Counted from the stretch's first letter, positions 1 to 5,570 are shown. The stretch is DNA of 13,885 nucleotides from Nitrososphaerales archaeon TH5893 (GCA_014523685.1 JAATVT010000019.1:1-13885), one strand, 5' to 3'. Translations and numbers: made by a program. Notes: a model not told the origin generated them from the letters alone.

Positions 1-357
1 GAACTCGAAGGCAATATAGATGTAGTTAATTCCAAGGTCGAAGAACTAAAAAAGCGTATGGTAAATTGGTCGCACGACGAAATTGAGAAATTGAAACAGC
101 AGATAATTTCCGCTGCCCAAGAAGAGGCAAAACAGATCACTAATAGGGCCAAGACGGAGGCAGAAGCAGAATCGGTCACAATTACCAAGGAGTCAGAAGA
201 AAATCTTGCAAGAATTAGAAAGAATATTGATTCTTTATCGGATACAATAGCAGATAAGATCGTTAAAATGACTGTTAAGGGCTCGGTCATACCCCTCTCT
301 GGGGGAAAAAGCAAACCGAATGAAAGTATTCAAAATCCAGCAGAACAGATTCCGTAA
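1..357 (+). CDS. Coiled-coil protein, probable A-type ATP synthase subunit H/G-like (5' end missing)
   Basis: The reading frame is open from the first base of the window and ends at a TAA at 355-357, so the gene is probably truncated on the left. The visible 118 codons are highly charged (E, K, A, Q, R). They contain an AAQEEAKQITNRAKTEAEAE-type stretch followed by ENLARIRKNIDSLSDTIADK and then a short basic, proline-containing tail. This Ala/Glu/Lys heptad pattern ending in an 'IADKIVKMTVKG'-like segment is what peripheral-stalk subunits of archaeal A-type ATP synthases (AhaH, related to subunits E/G) look like. Such subunits would tether the A1 head to the membrane sector. An ATG at 58 could be the true start, giving 99 aa (the usual AhaH size), but the upstream in-frame residues are also coiled-coil-like. 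Any other long coiled-coil protein remains possible, since low-complexity helices match promiscuously. Confidence 0.6.
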   Translation, partial: ELEGNIDVVNSKVEELKKRMVNWSHDEIEKLKQQIISAAQEEAKQITNRAKTEAEAESVTITKESEENLARIRKNIDSLSDTIADKIVKMTVKGSVIPLSGGKSKPNESIQNPAEQIP

Positions 358-465
358 CTATTTTCATTAGTGGGAAGCAGGTGTATTAGAAATGCATGCT
401 AATCTTGTATAATATGAAGAAACTACACTGTTATTGGGCTTTGTGACAAGCCATCATCCATAAGG

Positions 466-473
466 TTTAAAAA
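466..473 (+). promoter_or_regulatory. TATA-like box upstream of the RNase H-fold gene
   Basis: TTTAAAAA at 466-473 fits an archaeal TATA box. It would place the transcription start near 495, leaving roughly 27 nt before the TTG at 523. No other in-frame ATG or GTG exists between the stop at 415-417 and 523, so the TTG is the only credible start. Confidence 0.4.
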
Positions 474-522
474 GGAATTTTCTCTAATCAACTTTGATGA
501 AACGCCCCTGATCAGGGATGTT

Positions 523-1173
523 TTGCAGCACAAAGTTACGGTTGCCACTGTTTGTGGCCGCTCATATTACAAAATCATAAATGCTTTAAAAGTAATGAAC
601 CTGCAGTTTGAGTCGCTCTCCCCTCAAGAAGCGGCGCTCTCTGATTCTAAGGTAGTTATCACAACGAAGGACGAGGCAGAAATCCTCAAACGAAAAGACA
701 TTCTTCTGGATACGGATCTAGAGAAATTACCCATTCTTATGAAGGCCAAAATTCTTCGCTGCAGCGTGAAATTTTGCTATTCAGATATGTTGATTATAGG
801 TGTTGATCCAGGCAAAAGGATAGGGATCTCAGTCATATACATGCACAACGAAATAGGGTGTTTCGTTGAGACATCACCTTCAAGAGTGGTGCATCTAATA
901 TCTATTTTAATAGATGGCATTGATTCAAAGAAAAAAACCGTAAGAATTGGTGACGGTGATCTGTATATGGCGAGACATATTGCAACGCTGCTAAAATCAA
1001 GGTTTGATAGTTTAGTGGAGATCGAAATAGTAGACGAGTGGGGAACTTCATTACCACACAATACAGGGAAAAACAGGCGTGGCTTAAGGGACATATATTC
1101 TGCTAGGAAAATAGCTCATAGAAATGGCAGAGTATTCAAGTCCATTCAACCGCTATATCCACAGATAATATGA
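523..1173 (+). CDS. RuvC/YqgF-like RNase H-fold protein (putative nuclease)
   Basis: The product is a 216-residue protein. The N-terminal part (about residues 3-75) is a small alpha/beta domain beginning KVTVATVCGRSYYKIINALK. The C-terminal part has the layout of RNase H-fold resolvases. A first strand carries LIIGVDPGKRIGISV with Asp95. A second acidic site lies at GDGD (143-146). VDEWGTS (170-176) resembles the 'DER.ST' strand of YqgF, and RDIYSARKIAHRNG (189-202) matches the last acidic helix of RuvC-like enzymes. I recall this architecture from conserved thaumarchaeal proteins of unknown function. A role in Holliday-junction or other structured nucleic-acid cleavage is inferred from fold alone. 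The start is a TTG, the only non-stop-interrupted start available. It stands alone, with 165 nt to the previous gene and 324 nt to the next. Confidence 0.7.
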   Translation: MQHKVTVATVCGRSYYKIINALKVMNLQFESLSPQEAALSDSKVVITTKDEAEILKRKDILLDTDLEKLPILMKAKILRCSVKFCYSDMLIIGVDPGKRIGISVIYMHNEIGCFVETSPSRVVHLISILIDGIDSKKKTVRIGDGDLYMARHIATLLKSRFDSLVEIEIVDEWGTSLPHNTGKNRRGLRDIYSARKIAHRNGRVFKSIQPLYPQII

Positions 1174-1497
1174 ATTAGATTTGTCAATCGTAAGCTAAAG
1201 CTCACTGTGAACAAGCAGAAGCGAGCCTTTACGTGAAAAAAGGTAAGTGAAGAAATGAATTATTGAAATTCCCATTCTTAAAATTCTATTAATAGGATAA
1301 AAACAAACAGCAAGTATACCAAGAAAATCTAGAGTACTCTAATATGGGGCGCAATTAATCAAGATTATTGCGATATATTGAACAAATTTCTAATTTCACA
1401 ATAATACAGGCACATTTTGATCATAAATAACCTAACTATATTTAAATACTATTTAAGGCCATATACCTTAGGTAGGAAAGTTTTACCTGGCAAAAGA
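1174..1497. other. Intergenic gap, 324 nt, with promoter at its right end
   Basis: I see no coding region or tRNA here. The stretch is AT-rich and its only interpretable element is the TATA-like TTTAAATA near its right end, which serves the zinc-ribbon gene. In-frame codons extending that gene upstream to a TTG at 1417 run straight through the TATA box, so they are not taken as coding. Confidence 0.5.
1441..1448 (+). promoter_or_regulatory. TATA box of the zinc-ribbon/PAC4-like/UbiD cluster
   Basis: TTTAAATA at 1441-1448 predicts a start of transcription around 1470. It is the only good TATA element before the three closely packed genes from 1498 to 3491, so it probably drives all of them. 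Confidence 0.5.
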
Positions 1498-1746
1498 ATG
1501 ACTTGTAAGGGGATTTGCATTCGTCACAAAGCACAAAAACCAGTAGGTTCCGGTCGATACGCTAGTGGACAGAAACGTTGCCAAATTTGCGAGATATTCA
1601 TTAAATGGGATGGCCTATGGTGTCCTTGTTGCGGCTACCGATTAAGAACAAAACCCCGCAATCTAAAGTATAAGGCTAAACTAAGAGCAAAAAAAACTAT
1701 ACAGGGCCCCCGCATTGTCAAGCCAATGTCCATCCCTCTGAAATAG
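1498..1746 (+). CDS. Small zinc-ribbon protein
   Basis: The product is an 82-residue basic protein starting MTCKGICIRHKAQKP. A four-cysteine zinc ribbon is plain: CQIC (residues 27-30) and WCPCCGYRLRT (41-51), with the GLWCPCCGYRLR signature, followed by a Lys/Arg-rich tail. I recall close relatives as a conserved small protein of thaumarchaea, but I know no assigned function. A zinc ribbon with a basic tail suggests RNA or DNA binding, or a role as a structural subunit of a transcription or translation complex. The ATG at 1498 is preferred over the TTG at 1417 because the intervening codons contain the TATA box. The next gene begins 13 nt after its stop, which indicates co-transcription. Confidence 0.75.
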   Translation: MTCKGICIRHKAQKPVGSGRYASGQKRCQICEIFIKWDGLWCPCCGYRLRTKPRNLKYKAKLRAKKTIQGPRIVKPMSIPLK

Positions 1747-1759
1747 ACCGATTTCAAAA

Positions 1760-2149
1760 ATGAACGATGCAAATGGGATAGAAATAAGAAAAATAGTAAC
1801 TGAAAGTCAGAAATCATTCATCTTGAAGTGTGTTTCGTTTGAGAATGGATTGTTTATCCTTGTGGCAGAAGGGATCGACAGGATAGGATCGTTGGCTGTC
1901 TCAATAGCTGCTTCAAACAAAAGCAATACAGCTACAGTAATTCCCAGTAAGTACCATTCTGTGTTTATCAATACGATTTCAGAAAAGGTATCTTTAATGA
2001 TAAATGGAATTTGCATTGTGTCATTTTATAGTACGAATCAACTTAACCTAGAGGATATGAAGGCAATTATGGGAGAGATTATGAATGTAGTTGGGGGAAA
2101 ACATATTGGAGACGACAGGAAAACAGAGATCAAGCGTCGCCGGTGGTAG
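1760..2149 (+). CDS. Hypothetical protein, possible PAC4-like proteasome assembly chaperone
   Basis: The product is a 129-residue protein. Its middle reads as a run of beta strands (FILKCVSFENGLFILVAEG, then GIDRIGSLAVSIAAS), a polar linker, and a final helix (LEDMKAIMGEIM). The pattern 'F..W/FV..g..GRLGsLAVA....' followed by a serine/threonine stretch and a terminal helix resembles the eukaryotic proteasome assembly chaperone PAC4 family. This is pattern memory, not a search result. Archaea do have proteasomes and PAC-like chaperones (PbaA/PbaB), so the function is plausible. The gene lies 13 nt after the zinc-ribbon gene and overlaps the UbiD gene by 44-59 nt depending on the TTG used. The last 15 or so residues (KTEIKRRRW) are basic and may be a lineage-specific tail. 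Confidence 0.65.
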   Translation: MNDANGIEIRKIVTESQKSFILKCVSFENGLFILVAEGIDRIGSLAVSIAASNKSNTATVIPSKYHSVFINTISEKVSLMINGICIVSFYSTNQLNLEDMKAIMGEIMNVVGGKHIGDDRKTEIKRRRW

Positions 2150-3491
2150 TGATGACTTTCGTAATTTTCTCGGCTACCTAGAAGAAACGGGCGAGCTTGT
2201 AAGGATAAAGAAAACTGTGAGCCCGAGGTTTGAGCTTTCTGCTGTAGGAAGTAAATTTGAAGGAAAGCAAGCAGTTTTGTTCGAAAAAGTAGAGGGTAGT
2301 AAGATGAGCGTGGTTTGCAACGTGTTGGGGACTCGCAATAGGTTTTGCCTGGGATTAGGAGTAAATGACGAGAAGCAGATCCATGCTAGAATAACTTCAA
2401 CTATATCAAAACTCTCTCCCACAGATATGGTTTCAGGACAAGCTTCTTTTCATGACAATTGTTCTACTGATTTAATGGACTTGCCAATAATTACTCATTT
2501 TGAGAAAGACGCCGGCCCTTATATTACATCATCGGTAGTCTTTGCTAGAGATCCTCAAAGTGGAAATCAAAATTCTTCTACTCATAGACTTTTGCGACTG
2601 GATCCAAATCATATGGCCATTAGGATGGTAGAAGGAAGGCATTTACATAGATGCTATTTATCCGCCAAAGAAAATAATGAGGATCTGAAAGTATCAATTG
2701 CGATCGGCATTCATCCGGCAATAAGCATTGCTGCGGCCTATCAGGCCGCTTATGGTATTGATGAGATGGAAATTGCAAATTCTTTGCTTGATGGTAAACT
2801 CACATTGTCCAAAAGTGACTACACTCAATTGTTAATTCCTGCTCATGCTGAAATTGTACTTGAAGGTAAAATTCTCAAAGACGTTACTCATGAAGAGTGG
2901 ATGGTTGAAATGTTAAGAACATATGACATGAAGCGCAAACAGCCAGTATTTGAATTGAACAAAATATGCTTTAGGGACAATGCAGTGTATTACGATATTT
3001 TACCAGGTTTTTCCGAGCATCGCCTATTAATGGGATTGCCTATTGAAGCTAAAATGCTTGATGCAGTTAAAAACGTCGTTCCTAATACATTGGCTGTCCA
3101 CCTGACAGAGGGGGGTAGTAACTGGTTAGATGCTGTAATTCAAATTCGTAAGCGCCTTGAGGGTGAACCCAAAAATGCTATTATAGCAGCATTCGCTTCG
3201 CACCCTTCACTCAAAATAGCTATCGTGGTAGATGAGGATATCGATCCAAGAAATCCTGTCGCTGTAGAATATGCTTTCTCAACTAGGTGTCAGGCAAATA
3301 GTGGATTAGTCATAATTACTAACGCCAAAGGATCGAGTCTGGATCCGTCAAGTGACCAGGATAATATGGTCACAGCCAAAGTAGGAATAGATGCAACGGC
3401 TACTCTCCTTAAACCTAAAGAAAGGTTTGAAATTGCACAAATACCTGGAAGTGATGGTATTGATATCTCAAACTACGTTGACAAGGAATAG
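2091..3491 (+). CDS. UbiD-family decarboxylase, likely anhydromevalonate phosphate decarboxylase
   Basis: The product is a 466-residue protein matching UbiD-family prenylated-FMN decarboxylases from end to end. It has an N-terminal DFRNFLGYLEETGELVRI, the FMN-binding region DAGPYITSSVVFARDP...NSSTHRLLRL (residues 140-170, with Arg166/Arg169), EGRHLHR, IAIGIHPAISIAAA, and a C-terminal half with PVFELNKICFRDNAVYYDILPG and SEHRLLMGLP. The SEHRLLMGLP and LTEGG..WL motifs are those I associate with archaeal anhydromevalonate 5-phosphate decarboxylases, which make isopentenyl phosphate in the modified archaeal mevalonate pathway for lipid synthesis. The acidic motif usually seen as EGPFxD reads EEWMVE (268-273), keeping both acidic ends but not the middle. 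The start is a TTG at 2091, directly after an in-frame stop, or a TTG at 2106. A UbiX-type flavin prenyltransferase would be needed elsewhere in the genome. Confidence 0.85.
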   Translation: MGENILETTGKQRSSVAGGSDDFRNFLGYLEETGELVRIKKTVSPRFELSAVGSKFEGKQAVLFEKVEGSKMSVVCNVLGTRNRFCLGLGVNDEKQIHARITSTISKLSPTDMVSGQASFHDNCSTDLMDLPIITHFEKDAGPYITSSVVFARDPQSGNQNSSTHRLLRLDPNHMAIRMVEGRHLHRCYLSAKENNEDLKVSIAIGIHPAISIAAAYQAAYGIDEMEIANSLLDGKLTLSKSDYTQLLIPAHAEIVLEGKILKDVTHEEWMVEMLRTYDMKRKQPVFELNKICFRDNAVYYDILPGFSEHRLLMGLPIEAKMLDAVKNVVPNTLAVHLTEGGSNWLDAVIQIRKRLEGEPKNAIIAAFASHPSLKIAIVVDEDIDPRNPVAVEYAFSTRCQANSGLVIITNAKGSSLDPSSDQDNMVTAKVGIDATATLLKPKERFEIAQIPGSDGIDISNYVDKE

Positions 3492-3658
3492 GCGACTAGA
3501 AATTGCAAGTGTCTATGAATTCATTATGAATTGTTATAACAATAATACTCATGACCATGATATCATATTCATAGAAAATAATTAAGTAAAAAGTATTTTA
3601 AATATGGACGTGGATTAGATGGGCTATTAATGAGTTGAATTCTGTCTTTCCGATCTTC

Positions 3659-3680
3659 TTTTGAAATGCGCATTTCAAAA
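3659..3680. repeat. Perfect 22-bp palindrome
   Basis: The left arm TTTTGAAATGC is followed directly by its exact reverse complement GCATTTCAAAA, with no spacer. A T-rich run follows at 3702-3707. As DNA it looks like a dimer-binding operator. As RNA the zero-length loop must open by at least two base pairs. Confidence 0.8.
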
Positions 3681-3741
3681 ATACAGTACCCTATCCCCGC
3701 GTTTTTTAAAGAAGATGCTACAAATAGCAATTGTGTAAGGT

Positions 3742-3775
3742 ATGATTTATGGATGTGAACACATGCATAAGTCAT
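3742..3775. repeat. 34-bp near-perfect inverted repeat
   Basis: The 16-nt arms ATGATTTATGGATGTG and CACATGCATAAGTCAT are separated by AA. Fourteen of 16 positions pair as Watson-Crick, one is G-T and one is G-G. The symmetry makes both strands read similar short peptides (M-I/T-Y-x-C-x-H-x-HKS), which are shadows and not genes. Confidence 0.8.
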
Positions 3776-3851
3776 TTTCGTTAATTCTTCTTCAGTTTAG
3801 CATATACTTAATCCCCTCCAGCAAGCCAATTTCGAGCCTCTTTAGACAATG

Positions 3852-3857
3852 TATAAA
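3852..3857 (+). promoter_or_regulatory. TATA box for a leaderless TTG-start gene
   Basis: TATAAA at 3852-3857 is centred about 29 nt before the TTG at 3884, so transcription would begin at or just before that codon. This supports the unusual start. Confidence 0.55.
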
Positions 3858-3883
3858 TGTGCAACCTATGAATACAGACATAT

Positions 3884-4465
3884 TTGTCAGAGTATCGCTT
3901 TACTCATGGAAACCTCATTATTCTTTATGCGATCTATAGACAAACCTATCCAGTAGAGCAGAATAGAATTCCAGATTATGTAAACGAACGCGTTAAGCTA
4001 TGCTTGAATATTCATAAAATAATTGAGCAATCAAAGCCTGATGGAAAGAAAACAGTGATCTGGGTTGTTGGTAACCAACATGATGGAGATTATGTTTCAA
4101 ACAAGTTAGTGGAAGCTGGAGTTAAGGAAAATATAGTAGCCAAGGATTATCTTTCGAAAAATGTTACCGAGTGTTTTGATCGTGTGTTAGCGTTTATAAA
4201 AAGCAGAACCAATCCCCCTTATTTGTACTTCATAGGTTCTGTCTGGCTCAGAGAAATCTATGACTCTGTCGTTTTATCAAAACTTAAAGGGTATCGAATT
4301 CAGTTCGAAGGTGCTCTGGATCATAGACCGGTCAAAGAGGTCGAAGAAGAAAAGTTATTGGATGCACCAAGAAAAGGTTTAGAACACTATAAAAGAAGGA
4401 CAATGGATAAGGCGATTGACATTGTACTTAATCGTATGTTCCCAGAAGAAAGATCTAGATCGTAG
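3884..4465 (+). CDS. Hypothetical protein, weakly DUF218/YdcF-like
   Basis: The product is a 193-residue soluble protein with no signal peptide or membrane segment. It starts NLIILYAIYRQTYP and then has alternating strands and helices: KTVIWVVGNQHDGDYVSNKLVEAGV, NIVAKDYLSKNVTECFDRVLAFI, PPYLYFIGSVWLREIYDSVVL, YRIQFEGALDHRPV. The order 'strand, G-x-x-D, helix, then S-x-N-T-x-E-x-x-x-R, then a strand with a switch-like S..W' is reminiscent of the DUF218 (YdcF/SanA/ElyC) Rossmann-type fold, but the match is weak and I would not assign an activity. The C-terminus (about 150-193) is charged and helical. The TTG start is chosen because the frame has no upstream ATG or GTG and a TATA box sits at the right distance. 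The stop is followed by 200 nt before the next gene. Confidence 0.6.
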   Translation: MSEYRFTHGNLIILYAIYRQTYPVEQNRIPDYVNERVKLCLNIHKIIEQSKPDGKKTVIWVVGNQHDGDYVSNKLVEAGVKENIVAKDYLSKNVTECFDRVLAFIKSRTNPPYLYFIGSVWLREIYDSVVLSKLKGYRIQFEGALDHRPVKEVEEEKLLDAPRKGLEHYKRRTMDKAIDIVLNRMFPEERSRS

Positions 4466-4566
4466 GCAACTTCACTTCAAAAATCATGAATTTATCATTG
4501 CCTGCGGACATCCGTATCTTGAAATTATAGTAGCATGAATTAATAGAACACTTATTTACTTGCCAG

Positions 4567-4644
4567 GTATATACATTGAACTCTCGTATATGTACATACA
4601 TAGGCATGTCTATGACGGTAACTTGAAGTATATACTTATATACT
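4567..4644. repeat. Cluster of GTATATAC-type palindromes in a promoter region
   Basis: Three related palindromic motifs occur: GTATATAC at 4567-4574, TATGTACATA at 4589-4598 and AAGTATATACTT at 4626-4637. The last one abuts or overlaps the TATA element (TTATATAC, 4636-4643) of the small gene starting at 4666. Repeated symmetric sites next to a TATA box suggest binding by a dimeric repressor, but AT-rich promoter DNA can generate such motifs by chance. Confidence 0.45.
4636..4643 (+). promoter_or_regulatory. TATA box of the small AbrB-like gene
   Basis: TTATATAC is centred about 26 nt upstream of the GTG at 4666, the standard archaeal spacing for a leaderless transcript. It therefore decides the start codon. 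Confidence 0.5.
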
Positions 4645-4665
4645 CTGGACAAGGGAGACGTAATA

Positions 4666-4857
4666 GTGGTTTCCCATACCAGAACCAAATTATACAAGGT
4701 AGAGTCGAAATCTACGGCCGGAAAGCCAACATTTAGGCACTCAATATTTTTAGAAAAGGCTTTTGTGGAAGACAGTCTATTTCCCTTTAAACCAGGAGAA
4801 AATTTGATTGCCAAAATCGATAATAATACACTTATTATTATGAAGGCTACGGACTGA
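4666..4857 (+). CDS. Small AbrB-like (swapped-hairpin) protein, putative regulator
   Basis: The product is a 63-residue protein. The half HSIFLEKAFVEDSLFPFKPG followed by ENLIAKIDNNTLIIMKA matches the cadence of AbrB/MazE/SpoVT swapped-hairpin domains: strand with a polar-hydrophobic 'I.L.K', helix, 'F.fKpGe.l..kI....L.I'. Such proteins bind DNA as dimers, often as transition-state regulators or antitoxins. The N-terminal 25 residues (VSHTRTKLYKVESKSTAGK) are basic. The start is GTG, supported by a TATA box 26 nt upstream. No toxin-like partner is adjacent, so an antitoxin role is not indicated. Palindromes at its own promoter fit autoregulation, which is inference. The minus strand has an open frame across the same region, but its codons look like a shadow. 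Confidence 0.6.
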   Translation: MVSHTRTKLYKVESKSTAGKPTFRHSIFLEKAFVEDSLFPFKPGENLIAKIDNNTLIIMKATD

Positions 4858-4891
4858 AACATACTGCATTTGATTAAGATTATGGCAGGTC

Positions 4892-4897
4892 TTTTTT
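4892..4897 (+). terminator. Possible T-run terminator after the AbrB-like gene
   Basis: TTTTTT at 4892-4897 lies 35 nt beyond the stop codon. Archaeal RNA polymerase can terminate at short T-runs without a strong hairpin. There is no convincing stem directly before it. Confidence 0.3.
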
Positions 4898-5229
4898 CTG
4901 TCTAGATAATCGTGGTTGTGTCATTAATGTCGGCAGACCTTTTGAAATACATCTTACCTTAACAACATTAATGAATATTGGTCCTTCATTACTTGACTTA
5001 AACCAAAAACTATTGATTTTAGTCAGATTAATTTCATACCTTCTTTCTTTTTATTAATATGATATGTCACATCCTATTGCCTACATATTGTACTAAGTGA
5101 ACGTAAGAAGCATGATAATTTGACTCCTTTACAATCGCTTTAGATATTAGAATAAATGAGTCCCTTGTCGTCTACGTCTAAATTTTGTTAACTGGTCTAA
5201 GTCTGAATTCATTTAAGTCTTAGTTAAGA

Positions 5230-5237
5230 TTTAATAT
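5230..5237 (+). promoter_or_regulatory. TATA box of tRNA-Gly
   Basis: TTTAATAT at 5230-5237 lies about 31 nt before the first base of the tRNA, where an archaeal tRNA promoter is expected. Confidence 0.45.
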
Positions 5238-5303
5238 CCACCAAAGTCGGCTACTATGTGTAGCGCGGTCATCGTCTAGTTTGGTTAGGACACTGGCCTT
5301 CCA

Positions 5304-5325
5304 TGTATGTCACGTATACGAGGTC
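5304..5325 (+). other. Intron 1 of tRNA-Gly, canonical position 37/38 (22 nt)
   Basis: The bulge-helix-bulge is exon CTTC (5298-5301), bulge CAT (5302-5304), hairpin stem GTAT/ATAC (5305-5308 with 5316-5319), helix partner GAGG (5320-5323, one T-G pair) and bulge TCA (5324-5326). Cutting after the second base of each bulge removes 5304-5325 and leaves A38. An 18-nt alternative (5304-5321) would give a fully paired GTCAG stem but an abnormal 8-nt variable loop, so I prefer the 22-nt form. Confidence 0.75.
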
Positions 5326-5340
5326 AGCCCGTAACCCGGG

Positions 5341-5371
5341 ACTCTATTCTGTAAAAATGGTAGAGCGGGAA
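5341..5371 (+). other. Intron 2 of tRNA-Gly, non-canonical position 53/54 in the T-arm (31 nt)
   Basis: The motif reads exon CCCG (5335-5338), bulge GGA (5339-5341), intron stem CTCTA (5342-5346) with TAGAG (5361-5365), helix partner CGGG (5366-5369) and bulge AAT (5370-5372). Removing 5341-5371 restores a perfect T-arm, CCGGG-TTCAAAT-CCCGG. The intron's CGGG imitates the exon T-stem, so the unspliced RNA can form a false T-arm. Confidence 0.88.
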
Positions 5372-5545
5372 TTCAAATCCCGGTGACCGCACTATATCCC
5401 GATATGAATAATCTGAAATTGGATTCTGTCATTATGACTTTTATTGGCTATTGACAATAGTGATTAATCTATGAGTTGGCGGAAAAAGAGCAAAAGGCTA
5501 TATCCGATATCCTCATACAGGGTATTCTTTTATTATAGTATCCGC

Positions 5546-5553
5546 ATATTTAT
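5546..5553 (+). promoter_or_regulatory. TATA-like box of tgtA
   Basis: ATATTTAT lies about 22 nt before the TTG at 5571, suggesting a leaderless or nearly leaderless tgtA transcript and supporting the TTG start. Confidence 0.4.
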
Positions 5554-5570
5554 CACTCTGTAGATATCCT

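Larger units (their letters stand above)
3492..3883. other. Palindrome-rich intergenic region (392 nt)
   Basis: No convincing gene lies here, and short open frames on both strands overlap and have no recognisable product. The stretch is unusually rich in inverted repeats. ATGAATTCAT sits at 3515-3524, TTGTTATAACAA at 3531-3542 and ATGATATCAT at 3557-3566. A 9-bp stem pairs 3653-3661 with 3708-3716. A perfect 22-bp palindrome lies at 3659-3680 and a 34-bp near-palindrome at 3742-3775. The promoter of the next gene follows at 3852. Candidates are structured RNA, transcription termination hairpins, protein-binding operators, or the relic of a small inverted-repeat element. Confidence 0.6.
4858..5264. 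other. Intergenic gap, 407 nt, between the AbrB-like gene and tRNA-Gly
   Basis: I find no gene here. A T-run (4892-4897) lies 35 nt after the small gene and could end its transcript. TCATTAATGT (4921-4930) and its reverse complement ACATTAATGA (4965-4974) form a separated inverted pair. Another T-rich stretch lies around 5041-5056. The promoter of the tRNA gene is at the right end. Confidence 0.4.
5265..5391 (+). tRNA. tRNA-Gly(TCC) with two introns
   Basis: The acceptor stem pairs GCGGTCA (5265-5271) with TGACCGC (5384-5390), with discriminator A at 5391. The D-stem is GTCT (5274-5277) with GGAC (5288-5291). A14 and G15 are at 5278-5279, and G15 is the archaeosine site. The anticodon arm starts CTGGC (5293-5297), and the loop CTTCCA gives anticodon TCC at 5300-5302. 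The T-arm is CCGGG (5336-5340), loop TTCAAAT (5372-5378), CCCGG (5379-5383). The exons are 5265-5303, 5326-5340 and 5372-5391. They join to 74 nt with a 4-nt variable loop, typical for tRNA-Gly. Each exon border is explained by a bulge-helix-bulge. After splicing, the anticodon stem carries one T28-C42 mismatch (CTGGC against GCCCG), which is odd. Confidence 0.9.

Noticed and set aside
495..520. C/D-box-like TGATGA followed by CTGA
   Set aside because: The spacing of only a few bases between the boxes is too short for a guide RNA, and it overlaps the presumed 5' leader of the RNase H-fold gene.
3569..3939. Short open frames on both strands (3569-3775 minus and 3742-3939 plus) with similar N-termini
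   Set aside because: The similarity is caused by the 34-bp inverted repeat at 3742-3775, and neither has a recognisable product or good start context.
4455..4862. 135-codon open frame on the minus strand
   Set aside because: It covers the AbrB-like gene and its promoter on the other strand, has no known motif, and its plus-strand counterpart has a TATA box at the correct distance.
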